DNA of 64,000 nt, taken from positions 186,001-250,000 of the forward strand of contig NZ_FCOT01000008.1 of assembly GCF_900046455.1 (NCBI RefSeq), read 5' to 3'. Source of the DNA: Cellulomonas timonensis (GTDB lineage: Bacteria; Actinomycetota; Actinomycetes; Actinomycetales; Cellulomonadaceae). The notes below the pieces were generated by a model, which saw nothing but the letters and a program-made list of their open reading frames with translations, was not told the origin of the DNA and did not search any database. Shown piece after piece: positions 1-10,740 of the stretch (position 1 is its first letter; every line of letters starts with the position of its first letter). Both the position numbers and the translations under genes were made by a program.

Positions 1-1
1 G

Positions 2-283
2 CTGGCGCGCGGCACGCTGGGGGCCGTGTTCCGGCTGTTCCGCGAGCGCACAGGCGCTGACGAGCACGCCGCCGAGGGCTTCGTCGCGCAGGGCATGCTC
101 ATCAACGTGCTGCTGATGACCGGCGTCCCCGACCACCTGGGCGAGGACGCCGCCGTCGACGCGCTCGCCGCCTGCGTGCTCGACTCCGCGCCCCGCGACA
201 CCGCGACCCCCCCCTTCGTCCACTGCCCCCCGCCCCCCCCCACCTCCCCCCGCGCAACACCGTCGGCAGCGCCAGATGTGTAA
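2..283 (+). CDS. TetR/AcrR-like regulator, C-terminal fragment (5' partial, 3' end artefactual)
   Basis: The frame is open from the window edge, starting at base 2. Its first ~66 residues (including GMLINVLLMTGVPDHLGED) resemble the all-helical ligand/dimerisation domain that ends TetR/AcrR regulators; the DNA-binding half would lie left of the window. Beyond about base 205 the frame reads mostly Pro/Thr/Ala from C-rich sequence, and its stop (281-283) lies inside a sequencing-adapter copy, so the true C-terminus is not present. A TetR gene is not the usual left neighbour of truB in actinobacteria (infB/rbfA are), which is another hint that the two sides may not be contiguous. The family call rests on resemblance only. 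Confidence 0.5.
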   Translation: MARGTLGAVFRLFRERTGADEHAAEGFVAQGMLINVLLMTGVPDHLGEDAAVDALAACVLDSAPRDTATPPFVHCPPPPPTSPRATPSAAPDV

Positions 284-331
284 AAGACCCCCCCCCCCCC
301 CCCCCCCCCCCGCCCCCCCCCCCGGCCCCCG
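206..331. other. Probable assembly artefact: C homopolymers around an adapter copy
   Basis: From about base 206 the sequence becomes long C runs. Bases 288-311 are 24 consecutive C, followed by one G and 11 more C. An Illumina Nextera adapter copy sits at 261-287. Runs of C/G next to read-through adapter are typical of two-colour sequencing reads that continue past the insert end. Nothing here should be read as biology: not the stop of the left gene, the upstream part of truB, nor a homopolymer switch. Confidence 0.85.
261..287 (+). other. Nextera read-1 transposase adapter sequence
   Basis: Bases 261-271 read CGTCGGCAGCG, 273-282 read CAGATGTGTA and 284-287 read AAGA. These are consecutive pieces of the standard Nextera i5-side adapter, with single mismatches only at 272 and 283, so 25 of 27 positions agree. 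The 273-287 part is the Tn5 mosaic end. The match is from memory of the published oligo and is far too long for chance. Confidence 0.93.
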
Positions 332-349
332 GCGCCCGACGGCCTCGTC

Positions 350-1237
350 GTGGTCGACAAGCCCCAGGGCTGGACCAGCCACGACGTGGTGGCGCGCATG
401 CGCCGGATCGCGGGCACCCGCAAGGTCGGCCACGCCGGCACGCTCGACCCGATGGCCACCGGCGTCCTGGTGCTCGGCGTCGGGAAGGCGACGCGGCTGC
501 TCACCTACGTGGTCGGCGCCGACAAGGAGTACACGGCGACGATCCGGCTCGGCGTGCGGACCACCACGGACGACGCCGAGGGCGAGCTCGTCACGGCTGT
601 CGACGCCGGCGCCGTGGCGCAGGAGGCGGTCCTGGCGGGCATCGCCGCCCTCACCGGGGAGATCCAGCAGGTGCCGAGCTCGGTCAGCGCGATCAAGGTC
701 GACGGCCAGCGGGCCTACGCCCGGGTGCGGGCGGGGGAGCAGGTCGAGCTCGCCGCGCGCCCGGTCACCATCAGCCGCTTCTCGCTCGACGCGATCCGCG
801 CCGTCCCCGCGACGGCCGACGCTCCCGCCGCGCTGGACCTGGACGTGACGGTGGTGTGCTCGTCGGGGACGTACATCCGGGCGCTGGCCCGCGACCTGGG
901 GGAGTCCCTCGGCGTGGGCGGGCACCTCACGGCGCTGCGCCGCACGCGCGTGGGCGGCTACCCGATCGACGGCGCGCGCACGCTCGACGAGCTCGAGGAG
1001 TGGCCCGCGGACGTCCCGCTGGACGTGCTGCCCCTCGCCGACGCCGCCCGGGCGATCCTCCCGGCGCGCGAGCTGACTGCCGCGGAGACCACGGCGTTGT
1101 CGTACGGCAAGCGGATCGAGGTCGCGCCCTCGGACCGGCAGCCGGTGGCGGGGATCTCCCCGGACGGCGAGCTCGTCGCGCTGTTGGAGGCGCGGGGCGC
1201 GCACGCCTGGCCGGTGTTGGTGTTCGCGCCGGCCTGA
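350..1237 (+). CDS. truB: tRNA pseudouridine(55) synthase TruB (N-terminus lost)
   Basis: Converts U55 of the tRNA T-loop to pseudouridine. The signature GHAGTLDPMATGVLVLG is present; its Asp (residue 33 from this GTG) is the catalytic residue of the family. A PUA-like RNA-binding region follows near the C-terminus. Family members begin a little upstream with a PDGLVVVDKPQGWTSHD-type segment. Here APDGLV is visible in frame from base 332, but everything left of that is artefact. GTG at 350 is therefore only the first start codon left, and roughly 5-15 residues are missing. ribF, rpsO and pnp follow in the usual order, interrupted by an antisense NUDIX gene. Confidence 0.93.
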   Translation: MVDKPQGWTSHDVVARMRRIAGTRKVGHAGTLDPMATGVLVLGVGKATRLLTYVVGADKEYTATIRLGVRTTTDDAEGELVTAVDAGAVAQEAVLAGIAALTGEIQQVPSSVSAIKVDGQRAYARVRAGEQVELAARPVTISRFSLDAIRAVPATADAPAALDLDVTVVCSSGTYIRALARDLGESLGVGGHLTALRRTRVGGYPIDGARTLDELEEWPADVPLDVLPLADAARAILPARELTAAETTALSYGKRIEVAPSDRQPVAGISPDGELVALLEARGAHAWPVLVFAPA

Positions 1238-1243
1238 GTGCCG

Positions 1244-1801
1244 TCAGGCGCCGGTGGCCGTGGCGCCGTCAGGCTGCCGTTCGACCAGGAACGCGAGCAC
1301 GGCAGTGAGCGACAGCCCGTCGCCGATGCCGCCGCCGAGCGCCAGCCGGCGGGCCTCCGCGAGCGGCACCCACGCGATGCGCTCCGACTCGCTGGGGTCT
1401 GACGGCGGCCCCTCGTGTGTGGCGCCGTCGGCGGTGAACACGTGGAAGACCTGGTCGCTGAGCCCGTTCGTGGGGTGGTAGTCGAGCAGCGGGGTGATCG
1501 GGCCCGGCCGCCAGCCGGTCTCCTCGAGGGCCTCGCGCGCCGCGGCCTGCGCCGGGGACTCTCCGGCGTCGATCCGGCCCGCGGGGATCTCCCAGCCCCA
1601 GGTGTCGGTGATGAACCGGTGCCGCCACAGCATCAGGAGCCCTCGATCGGGGTCGTGCACGAGCGTGCCCGAGGCGTGCGCGGGCATGCGCACCACGTGG
1701 TGCTCGATCCGGCCGTGGCCGGGGATGTCGACGTCCACCAGCGTCAGGCGCACCCACGGGCTGTCGTAGAGGGTCCGCTCGCCGTGGGTCTGCCATCGCA
1801 T
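1244..1801 (-). CDS. NUDIX hydrolase, ADP-ribose pyrophosphatase-like
   Basis: A 185-residue protein with an intact Nudix box at residues 75-97: G75, E81, R89-E90 and E93-E94-x-G96, matching GX5EX7REUXEEXGU. These Glu residues bind the divalent metal used to cleave nucleoside diphosphate-X compounds. The surrounding fold (WRHRFITDTWGWEIPAG before the box, DQVFHVFTA after) is like the ADP-sugar pyrophosphatase subgroup, but the substrate cannot be fixed from sequence. The gene runs against its neighbours, ends 7 bases from the truB stop and splits truB from ribF. A TAGGGT hexamer lies 6 bases before the ATG, so it is probably leaderless. Confidence 0.85.
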   Translation of the reverse strand: MRWQTHGERTLYDSPWVRLTLVDVDIPGHGRIEHHVVRMPAHASGTLVHDPDRGLLMLWRHRFITDTWGWEIPAGRIDAGESPAQAAAREALEETGWRPGPITPLLDYHPTNGLSDQVFHVFTADGATHEGPPSDPSESERIAWVPLAEARRLALGGGIGDGLSLTAVLAFLVERQPDGATATGA

Positions 1802-1807
1802 CCCCCG

Positions 1808-1813
1808 ACCCTA
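1808..1813 (-). promoter_or_regulatory. -10 element (TAGGGT) of the NUDIX gene
   Basis: TAGGGT on the minus strand, separated from the ATG at 1801 by six bases (CGGGGG). There is no room for a leader, so transcription probably begins at the start codon. No clear -35 is visible. Confidence 0.45.
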
Positions 1814-1947
1814 AGGGTGGCGCCGACCCTGCGACCCCGGCGGGCCGTCCGCGGAGCAGCCCTGTGCGCGGCGCGCCCCCGTGGCCGTGGCAGGCTTTGT
1901 CCTGCCGGGCGCGGAGTGTCGCGCCCCATGAGCCGCGAGGAGCGCAC

Positions 1948-2967
1948 GTGCACCGCTGGACCGAACTCGCCGACGTGCCTGCGGGCTTCGGCCCCTCGGT
2001 CGTGACCATCGGCAACTTCGACGGCGTGCACCGCGGCCACGTCGGCGTCCTGACCAGGATGGTCGCGGACGCCCGGGCCGCTCACGCGCAGGCCGTGGCC
2101 GTGACGTTCTCCCCGCATCCGCAGCTGGTGCACCGCCCCGAGCAGGCGCCCCCGCTGCTGACGGGCGACGTGGACCGGATGGAGCTGCTCGCCGAGACCG
2201 GGCTCGACGCGGTGCTGATGCTCGAGTACACGCTGGACTTCGCTCGCCAGTCGCCCGCCGAGTTCGTCGAGCGCTACCTGGTGGACGCCCTCGGGGCGCG
2301 CACCGTGGTGGTGGGGCGCGACGTCAGGTTCGGGTGGGGCAACGAGGGCGACCTGTCCACGATGGTCGAGTTGGGCGAGCGGTTCGGCTTCGACGTGGAG
2401 GTCATCGAGGACGTCGCCCCCGCGCCGGACGACGCCACCCTCGTGGAGGAGCCGGGGGAGGGGCGCCTCGCCGACCCGCTGCGGCGGCGCTGGTCGTCCA
2501 CCTGGGTCCGCGAGCTGCTCGCCGAGGGCGATGTGCGCCAGGCGGCACGCGTGCTGGGCCGCCCGCACCGGATCCGCGGCGTCGTGGTGCATGGCGACGC
2601 GCGCGGCCGCGAGCTCGGGTTCCCCACCGCCAACCTGGCGCCTGAGGCGACCGGCATGGTGCCCGCCGACGGGGTGTACGCCGGGTGGCTGCGCCGCACG
2701 GACCGGCCGGCCGGCTCGGTGGACAGCGTGCTGCCGGCGGCGATCTCCATCGGCACGAACCCCACCTTCGAAGGGCTGCGCCGGCGCCGTGTGGAGGCCT
2801 ACGTGCTGGACCGCACGGACCTCGACCTGTACGGCGCGGAGGTCGTGCTCGAGCTCGTCGTGCGCCTGCGGCCCACGCTGCGGTTCGAGTCCGTCGACGC
2901 GCTCGTGGCGCAGATGCGCCTGGACGTCGAGCGGGTCCGCGAGGAGCTGGCGGGGGCGGCGTCCTAG
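1948..2967 (+). CDS. ribF: Bifunctional riboflavin kinase / FAD synthetase RibF
   Basis: Makes FMN from riboflavin and then FAD, both with ATP. The N-terminal nucleotidyltransferase domain shows [14 protein letters not shown] (residues ~18-31). The C-terminal flavokinase domain shows [15 protein letters not shown] (~216-230) and the SIGTNPTF segment. GTG at 1948 is chosen because GAGGAG lies just upstream and the domain starts close after it; the frame extends further left without a site. At 339 residues it is normal-sized for actinobacteria. An acidic linker of about 25 residues ([19 protein letters not shown]) lies between the domains. rpsO and pnp follow on the same strand. Confidence 0.95.
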   Translation: MHRWTELADVPAGFGPSVVTIGNFDGVHRGHVGVLTRMVADARAAHAQAVAVTFSPHPQLVHRPEQAPPLLTGDVDRMELLAETGLDAVLMLEYTLDFARQSPAEFVERYLVDALGARTVVVGRDVRFGWGNEGDLSTMVELGERFGFDVEVIEDVAPAPDDATLVEEPGEGRLADPLRRRWSSTWVRELLAEGDVRQAARVLGRPHRIRGVVVHGDARGRELGFPTANLAPEATGMVPADGVYAGWLRRTDRPAGSVDSVLPAAISIGTNPTFEGLRRRRVEAYVLDRTDLDLYGAEVVLELVVRLRPTLRFESVDALVAQMRLDVERVREELAGAAS

Positions 2968-3019
2968 GGTCGAGCGCGCCCCGGCGCCACGCGGAGCGGC
3001 TCACCTGGTAACATCGCAG

Positions 3020-3035
3020 GGCCGTCAGAACGGCC
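3020..3035 (+). other. Small hairpin in the rpsO leader
   Basis: GGCCGT (3020-3025) and ACGGCC (3030-3035) form a 6-bp stem with a CAGA loop, 65 bases before the rpsO start. A TAACAT hexamer just upstream (3009-3014) could be a -10. S15 represses its own mRNA in other bacteria, but I cannot show that this hairpin is the site. Confidence 0.3.
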
Positions 3036-3100
3036 GCGGAATGAGAGCGCCCGGGTGGACATGCCCCGGAGCACCGCGCAACGAGTACATCTGGAGAACC

Positions 3101-3370
3101 GTGCCCCTCGACAGTGCCACCAAGCAGTCCATCATGACCGAGTACGCCACCCACGAGGGTGACACCGGCTCCCCCGAGGTCCAGATCGCGATGCTCACGC
3201 AGCGCATCAAGGACCTCACCGAGCACCTCAAGGAGCACAAGCACGACCACCACAGCCGGCGTGGCCTGCTGCTGCTGGTCGGCCAGCGTCGTCGCCTCCT
3301 CGGGTACCTGCAGAAGGTCGACATCAACCGCTACCGCAGCCTGATCGAGCGGCTCGGCCTGCGCCGCTGA
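3101..3370 (+). CDS. rpsO: 30S ribosomal protein S15
   Basis: An 89-residue primary 16S rRNA-binding protein of the small subunit platform, exactly the family length. The sequence is typical throughout: [17 protein letters not shown] near residue 22, the [20 protein letters not shown] core that contacts rRNA, and the C-terminal [12 protein letters not shown]. The GTG start has GGAG six bases upstream. It precedes pnp, the linkage conserved in most bacteria, with a strong hairpin directly after the stop. Confidence 0.98.
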   Translation: MPLDSATKQSIMTEYATHEGDTGSPEVQIAMLTQRIKDLTEHLKEHKHDHHSRRGLLLLVGQRRRLLGYLQKVDINRYRSLIERLGLRR

Positions 3371-3378
3371 CGTTCATG

Positions 3379-3410
3379 ACCAGCCCGGACCCAGGAGGGT
3401 CCGGGCTGGT
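3379..3410 (+). terminator. Strong hairpin after rpsO
   Basis: A perfect 14-bp stem, ACCAGCCCGGACCC (3379-3392) with GGGTCCGGGCTGGT (3397-3410), and an AGGA loop, starting 9 bases after the rpsO stop. There is no U-tract, as is common in actinobacteria. It could be a partial terminator or a double-stranded processing site in a joint rpsO-pnp transcript. Confidence 0.7.
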
Positions 3411-3412
3411 CC

Positions 3413-3441
3413 CGCGTCGGGGCCGGTAGCGCCCCGACGCG
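3413..3441 (+). promoter_or_regulatory. Second hairpin in the pnp leader
   Basis: An 11-bp perfect stem, CGCGTCGGGGC (3413-3423) and GCCCCGACGCG (3431-3441), with a 7-base loop. It lies two bases after the rpsO hairpin and 134 bases before pnp. In E. coli and Streptomyces the rpsO-pnp spacer holds RNase III-cleaved hairpins used for PNPase control. The placement here fits that; the function is inferred. Confidence 0.5.
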
Positions 3442-3574
3442 CAGCACGTGACACCCACTGCGCCGCCCGGCTCGTCCGGTCCTCGGTAGTGGCGTCCGGA
3501 GGAGTCCTCCAGGCGTCTCGATCGAAGACCGCCGTTGCCCCGGCAGGCGCTCGTTCGAGAGAAGGAGGGCACCC

Positions 3575-5806
3575 ATGGAGGGTCCCGAGATCCAGTTCGC
3601 CGAGGCAGTGATCGACAACGGTCGCTTCGGCACCCGCACCATCCGCTTCGAGACCGGCCGCATCGCGCGCCAGGCGGCCGGCGCGGCCGTCGCCTACCTC
3701 GACGGCGAGACCACGCTCCTGTCGGCCACGACGGCCGGCAAGCACCCCAAGGAGCAGTTCGACTTCTTCCCGCTGACGATCGACGTCGAGGAGCGGCAGT
3801 ACGCCGCCGGCAAGATCCCCGGCTCGTTCTTCCGTCGTGAGGGCCGCCCCTCCACCGACGCGATCCTCGCGTGCCGCCTCGTGGACCGCCCGCTGCGCCC
3901 CCTGTTCGTCAAGGGCCTGCGCAACGAGGTCCAGGTCGTCATCACCGTCCTGTCGATCCACCCGGACGACGCGTACGACGTGCTCGCGATCAACGCCGCG
4001 TCGATGTCGACGCAGATCTCCGGCCTGCCGTTCTCCGGCCCGGTGGGCGCTGTCCGCATCGCGCTCGTCGACGGCCAGTGGGTCGCCTTCCCCCGCTACT
4101 CCGAGCGCGAGCGCGCCACGTTCGACATGGTCGTCGCCGGCCGTGTCGTCGGTGACGACGTCGCGATCGCGATGATCGAGGCCGAGGCGCCCGAGGCGTC
4201 CTGGAACCTCATCAAGAACGAGGGCGGCGTGGCCCCCACCGAGGAGGTCGTGGCCGCGGGCCTCGAGGCCTCCAAGCCGTTCATCAAGGTGCTCGTCGAG
4301 GCGCAGCTCGCGCTCGCCTCGAAGGCCGCCAAGGAGACCCAGACGTTCCCGGTCTTCCCCGAGTACCTCCCCGACGCGTACGACGCCGTCGCCGCCCTCG
4401 CCACCGCCCCGCTGGGCGAGGCGCTGAGCATCGCGGACAAGCACGACCGCGAGGAGCGCCTCGACGAGGTCAAGGCCGACGCGATCTCGCGCCTGTCCGC
4501 CACGTTCGAGGGCCGCGAGAAGGAGCTGTCCGCGGCGATCCGCGCGATCACCAAGAAGCTCATCCGCCAGCGCATCCTCACCGATGGCTTCCGCATCGAC
4601 GGCCGTGGCCTGCGCGACATCCGCACGCTCTCGGCCGAGGTCGAGGTGCTGCCCCGCGTGCATGGCTCGGCGATCTTCGAGCGTGGCGAGACGCAGATCC
4701 TCGGCGTGACCACGCTGAACATGCTCCGCATGGAGCAGCAGCTCGACACGCTCTCCCCGGAGACGCGCAAGCGCTACATGCACAACTACAACTTCCCGCC
4801 CTACTCGACGGGTGAGACGGGTCGCGTCGGCTCGCCGAAGCGTCGCGAGATCGGCCACGGCGCCCTCGCCGAGCGCGCGATCATGCCCGTCCTGCCGAGC
4901 CGCGAGGAGTTCCCCTACGCGATCCGCCAGGTCTCCGAGGCGCTGAGCTCGAACGGCTCGACGTCCATGGGCTCGGTCTGCGCCTCGACGCTGTCGCTGC
5001 TCAACGCCGGCGTGCCGCTGCGCGCCCCCGTCGCGGGCATCGCGATGGGCCTCGTCTCCGACACCGTCGACGGTGAGACCCGCTACGCGGCGCTCACCGA
5101 CATCCTCGGCGCCGAGGACGCGTTCGGCGACATGGACTTCAAGGTCGCCGGCACGCGCGAGTTCGTCACCGCGATCCAGCTCGACACCAAGCTCGACGGC
5201 ATCCCCGCCTCGGTGCTCGGCGACGCGCTGACGCAGGCGAAGGAGGCCCGCCTGGCGATCCTCGACGTCATCAACGAGGCGATCGACGTCCCGGACGAGA
5301 TGTCGCCGTTCGCCCCGCGCGTCATCTCGGTGCAGGTCCCGGTCGACAAGATCGGCGAGGTCATCGGGCCGAAGGGCAAGATGATCAACCAGATCCAGGC
5401 GGAGACCGGCGCCGACATCTCCATCGAGGACGACGGCACGGTCTACATCGGCGCCACCGACGGTCCGTCGGCGGAGGCCGCGCGGGCGGCGATCAACGCG
5501 ATCGCCAACCCGCACATGCCGGAGATCGGCGAGCGCTTCGTGGGCACCGTGGTCAAGACCACGACCTTCGGCGCGTTCATCTCGCTCTCGCCGGGCAAGG
5601 ACGGCCTGCTGCACATCTCGCAGATCCGCAAGCTCGTCGGCGGCAAGCGCGTCGAGAACGTCGAGGACGTCCTCAGCGTGGGCCAGAAGGTCCAGGTCGA
5701 GATCGGCGAGATCGACCCGCGCGGCAAGCTGTCGCTGCACGCGGTGATCGACGAGCCCGCCGAGGGCTCCGAGGACGCGGCCGACTCCAGCGCGGCCGAC
5801 GCCTGA
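3575..5806 (+). CDS. pnp: Polyribonucleotide nucleotidyltransferase (PNPase)
   Basis: A phosphorolytic 3'-5' exoribonuclease that can also add tails. Its 743 residues show the full order: first RNase PH-like core (~15-145), helical linker, second RNase PH-like core (~330-545, including the GETQ-type and [13 protein letters not shown] motifs), KH domain ([17 protein letters not shown] from ~598) and S1 domain ([15 protein letters not shown] from ~653). AGAAGGAGGG precedes the ATG. The stop is followed after one base by the GTG of the M16 peptidase, so the two are probably translated from one mRNA. RNase J and RNase Y are also in this window. Confidence 0.98.
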   Translation: MEGPEIQFAEAVIDNGRFGTRTIRFETGRIARQAAGAAVAYLDGETTLLSATTAGKHPKEQFDFFPLTIDVEERQYAAGKIPGSFFRREGRPSTDAILACRLVDRPLRPLFVKGLRNEVQVVITVLSIHPDDAYDVLAINAASMSTQISGLPFSGPVGAVRIALVDGQWVAFPRYSERERATFDMVVAGRVVGDDVAIAMIEAEAPEASWNLIKNEGGVAPTEEVVAAGLEASKPFIKVLVEAQLALASKAAKETQTFPVFPEYLPDAYDAVAALATAPLGEALSIADKHDREERLDEVKADAISRLSATFEGREKELSAAIRAITKKLIRQRILTDGFRIDGRGLRDIRTLSAEVEVLPRVHGSAIFERGETQILGVTTLNMLRMEQQLDTLSPETRKRYMHNYNFPPYSTGETGRVGSPKRREIGHGALAERAIMPVLPSREEFPYAIRQVSEALSSNGSTSMGSVCASTLSLLNAGVPLRAPVAGIAMGLVSDTVDGETRYAALTDILGAEDAFGDMDFKVAGTREFVTAIQLDTKLDGIPASVLGDALTQAKEARLAILDVINEAIDVPDEMSPFAPRVISVQVPVDKIGEVIGPKGKMINQIQAETGADISIEDDGTVYIGATDGPSAEAARAAINAIANPHMPEIGERFVGTVVKTTTFGAFISLSPGKDGLLHISQIRKLVGGKRVENVEDVLSVGQKVQVEIGEIDPRGKLSLHAVIDEPAEGSEDAADSSAADA

Positions 5807-5807
5807 C

Positions 5808-7136
5808 GTGCCTCTGGACCTCCCGCTCGTCGGCCCGGGTGAGCCGGGCAGCGAGTTGACCGCCGGGCAGGACAGCGGCGCACATGTGCGTCGTTCCGTT
5901 CTGCCCGGCGGGGTCCGCGTGCTCACCGAGCACATGCCGGGCCTGCGCTCGGCGACGGTGGGCGCCTGGGTCGGGGTGGGCTCGCGCGACGAGCGCGACG
6001 GCCACCACGGCTCGACGCACTTCCTCGAGCACCTGCTCTTCAAGGGCACGACGCGGCGCACCGCGATGGACATCGCCGAGGCCTTCGACGAGGTCGGCGG
6101 CGAGGCCAACGCGGCCACCGGCAAGGAGCACACCTGCTACTACGCGCGGGTGCTCGACTCCGACCTGCCGATGGCCGTGGACGTCATCGCGGACATGGTG
6201 ACCTCCGCACGCCTGGACACCGGCGAGCTCGAGACCGAGCGCGGGGTCATCCTCGAAGAGCTCGCGATGAACGACGACGACCCGAGCGACGTGGTGCACG
6301 AGCTGTTCGCCACTGCCGTGCTCGGGTCCCACCCACTGGGCCGCCCGATCGGCGGCACACCCGACACGATCCGCGCGGTGCCGCGGACGGCCGTCTGGGA
6401 GCACTACCAGGAGCACTACCGCTCCTCCACCCTCGTGGTAACCGCAGCCGGCGGCGTCGACCACGACGCGCTGTGCGCGCAGGTCGCCAAGGCGCTGGCC
6501 GACGGCGGCTGGGACCTCACGGCTCCCCGGCCGGTGGGCCGACGCGACGTCGACTCGCCGACTGACGGCGTGCCCGCCGTGGGCGCCGAGACGACAGTGC
6601 ACCGGGCCACCGAGCAGGCGAACGTCATCATTGGCGGCACCGGCCTGACCGCCACCGACCCGCGCCGCTTCACGCTCTCCGTGTTGAACGCGGTGCTCGG
6701 CGGCGGCATGTCGTCACGGCTCTTCCAGGAGATCCGGGAGAAGCGCGGGCTGGCCTACTCGACGTACTCGTTCGCCTCCGGCCACGCCGACACCGGGATC
6801 TTCGGCCTCTACGCCGGATGCGCCCCGGCGAAGGTGGACCAGGTCGTGGAGCTGCTGGTCTCCGAGTGGGAGCACCTCGCCGACAGCGGGATCACCCAGG
6901 CGGAGCTGGCGCGCTCGGTGGGGCAGCTCTCGGGCAGCCTCGTGCTCGGCATGGAGGACACGGGCTCGCGCATGAGCCGGCTCGGCAAGTCCGAGTTGGT
7001 GCACGGCGAGCTGCTGTCTCTCGACGAGACACTCGAGCGCATCCGCGCGGTGACGGCCGCTGACGTGCAGGAGCTCGCCGCGGAGTTGGCCGCGCGGCCG
7101 CGCTCGATGGTGCGGATCGGCCCGTTCCGCTCCTGA
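5808..7136 (+). CDS. M16 family zinc metallopeptidase (pitrilysin/processing-peptidase type)
   Basis: A 442-residue single-module M16 peptidase. The inverted zinc motif HFLEH (H71, E74, H75) is intact, and the distal Glu ligand lies in ETERGVILEELAMNDDD around residue 150. The second, inactive half carries the family GGGMSSRLFQEIREKRGLAY segment. No signal peptide is visible, so it should be cytoplasmic. It starts with GTG one base after the pnp stop, as in many actinobacteria, and is likely coupled to pnp. The substrate is unknown. Confidence 0.93.
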   Translation: MPLDLPLVGPGEPGSELTAGQDSGAHVRRSVLPGGVRVLTEHMPGLRSATVGAWVGVGSRDERDGHHGSTHFLEHLLFKGTTRRTAMDIAEAFDEVGGEANAATGKEHTCYYARVLDSDLPMAVDVIADMVTSARLDTGELETERGVILEELAMNDDDPSDVVHELFATAVLGSHPLGRPIGGTPDTIRAVPRTAVWEHYQEHYRSSTLVVTAAGGVDHDALCAQVAKALADGGWDLTAPRPVGRRDVDSPTDGVPAVGAETTVHRATEQANVIIGGTGLTATDPRRFTLSVLNAVLGGGMSSRLFQEIREKRGLAYSTYSFASGHADTGIFGLYAGCAPAKVDQVVELLVSEWEHLADSGITQAELARSVGQLSGSLVLGMEDTGSRMSRLGKSELVHGELLSLDETLERIRAVTAADVQELAAELAARPRSMVRIGPFRS

Positions 7137-7178
7137 GGGTCGCCCTGGGCCACGCCGCAGCGCCCTGATCGACGATGA

Positions 7179-9319
<2,141 letters not shown>

Positions 9320-9341
9320 GCCGCGCGCCCTGCGTCACATC

Positions 9342-9382
9342 GGCGCGCGGGCGCCGCGTCGGCTGGGCGCGCGGGCGCCGCG
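9342..9382. repeat. Two direct copies of a 17-base GC element
   Basis: GGCGCGCGGGCGCCGCG occurs at 9342-9358 and again at 9366-9382 (24-base spacing), between the stop codons of two convergent genes. Each copy contains GGCGCC and can fold. It may act as a two-way terminator or be a local duplication. Confidence 0.5.
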
Positions 9383-9384
9383 CG

Positions 9385-9951
9385 TCAGATCGTCGCGCCC
9401 CACAGGTGCTCCGTGACCGTGCGGGCCTCGCCGTCGGGGCCGATGCCCGTGGCGAGCTCGCGCACCGCCTCCTCGGGGCCGAAGCCCGCTGAGGAGAGGA
9501 ACTGCGCGCGGCCCGCGTCGCCGTCGAGCACCCAGGTGCGCGCGTAGGCGGCGCCGTCCTCACGCAGCGTGTCCACCGCGGCGGCCAGGAGCCGCGAGCC
9601 GTGTCCGGAGCGTTGCGCCACGGGGGCCACCTCGAGGGAGACGATCTCGCCGCCGGGCGCCGCGAGCGGCGACTCCTCGGGCGCCGGCAGTGGCGCGATG
9701 GCCGTGAAGCCGACGACGTCCGGGCCCTCGCATGCGACGAGCACCCGGTACCCGGGGCCCGGGGGAGCGGTGATCGCCTGGGCCCAGCGCTCGGCGATGG
9801 CGCCGCCGTCGAGGCTCGCCAGCACCTCCTGCCCGACCTCAGGGGTGTGCGCGGACCGCCACGCGGCCAGCTGGATGTCGGTGATCGCCAGCTCGTCGCC
9901 GGGGATGGCCGGGCGCACCGAGACGTCGGCCTGCTCGCTGAACAGGGCCAT
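9385..9951 (-). CDS. GNAT family N-acetyltransferase
   Basis: A 188-residue protein with the GNAT layout: an N-terminal VRPAIPGDELAITDIQLAAW segment, a central strand ending in SLEVAP, and the acetyl-CoA pyrophosphate loop QRSGHGSRLL (residues 113-122; the R/Q-x-x-G-x-G/A pattern is met). The acceptor substrate cannot be predicted. Its ATG overlaps the stop codon of the upstream YqhA-like gene by one base, so the pair forms a leftward two-gene unit. Confidence 0.85.
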   Translation of the reverse strand: MALFSEQADVSVRPAIPGDELAITDIQLAAWRSAHTPEVGQEVLASLDGGAIAERWAQAITAPPGPGYRVLVACEGPDVVGFTAIAPLPAPEESPLAAPGGEIVSLEVAPVAQRSGHGSRLLAAAVDTLREDGAAYARTWVLDGDAGRAQFLSSAGFGPEEAVRELATGIGPDGEARTVTEHLWGATI

Positions 9952-10637
9952 CAGCGCGTCCCCGTCAAGGCGTAGTCGTCCGGCGCGCGGTTGTCCGCGT
10001 CAACGCCGCCGTCGTGGGCCGTCGCGCTGGGGGTGGCGTCACTGGCGGCGTCGGCAGGCGCCGCCTGAGGGGTCGCCGGGCCCTGCTTGGCGGGGCCGGC
10101 ATGCGCGTGCGAGATCTTGTCGATCCAGGCCAGCGCCATTGCGGAGGCGATGAACGCGAGGTGGATGACGGTCTGCCAGAGCAGCACCTCGGAGCCGTTG
10201 GGCAGCAAGAGGGTGGTCTTGGCCTCGATGAACGTGCGCAGCAGGTGGATCGAGGAGATGCCGATGATCGACATCGCGAGCTTCGTCTTGAGCACGTTCG
10301 CGTTGACGTGGGACAGCCATTCGGGCTGGTCCGGGTGGTCGTCCAGGTTGATGCGGGAGACGAACGTCTCGTAGCCGCCGATGATCACCATGATGAGCAG
10401 GTTGGCGATCATCACCACGTCGACCAGGCCGAGCACGGCCAGCATGATCGACTCCTCGGTGACGCCGCTGATGCCGCTGTGCAGCACGACGTCCGAGAAC
10501 AGGTGCCACAGCTCGATCATGAACTGCCACACGTAGGTCGCCTGCGCCACGATCAGGCCGAGGTACAGAGGCACCTGGAGCCAGCGTGACATGAAGATGA
10601 GAGAGCCGATCGTGGACGTCTGTGTGCGCGTGGCCAA
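9951..10637 (-). CDS. YqhA/UPF0114 family membrane protein
   Basis: A 228-residue inner-membrane protein matching the YqhA family from the first helix (FMSRWLQVPLYLGLIVAQ) through the conserved ETFVSRINLDDHPDQPEWL segment. Four hydrophobic segments are visible (about 15-35, 65-90, 125-145, 160-180). A soluble Ala/Asp-rich tail of about 50 residues is longer than in E. coli YqhA. The start is TTG at 10637, chosen because GGAG lies about 7 bases upstream; no ATG/GTG fits. The function of the family is not established. The GNAT gene follows, overlapping by one base. Confidence 0.85.
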   Translation of the reverse strand: MATRTQTSTIGSLIFMSRWLQVPLYLGLIVAQATYVWQFMIELWHLFSDVVLHSGISGVTEESIMLAVLGLVDVVMIANLLIMVIIGGYETFVSRINLDDHPDQPEWLSHVNANVLKTKLAMSIIGISSIHLLRTFIEAKTTLLLPNGSEVLLWQTVIHLAFIASAMALAWIDKISHAHAGPAKQGPATPQAAPADAASDATPSATAHDGGVDADNRAPDDYALTGTR

Positions 10638-10683
10638 CGGGGTCTCCGGGGTGGGTGCTGCCGACAGGGCCCGCCGAGAGTAT

Positions 10684-10707
10684 CAACAGCACGCCCGCAG
10701 GCTGTTG
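10684..10707. other. Inverted repeat CAACAGC-N10-GCTGTTG
   Basis: Seven-base perfect arms, 10684-10690 and 10701-10707, in the 103-base gap between the azlD stop and the YqhA-like start, both leftward. It could be an operator for the YqhA-like gene or a weak terminator for azlCD. On the minus strand a GATACT hexamer lies next to it. Confidence 0.35.
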
Positions 10708-10740
10708 TCGAGTGACGGAGGTCCCATCGGAGGGCTGGGG

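Noticed and set aside
288-330. C homopolymer as a phase-variable switch before truB
   Set aside because: It directly adjoins sequencing adapter, so it is technical, not biological.
3374-6133. A 919-codon minus-strand frame opposite pnp
   Set aside because: Pure codon-shadow composition (Leu/Arg/Asp/Ala runs), no ribosome site; pnp on the other strand is certain.
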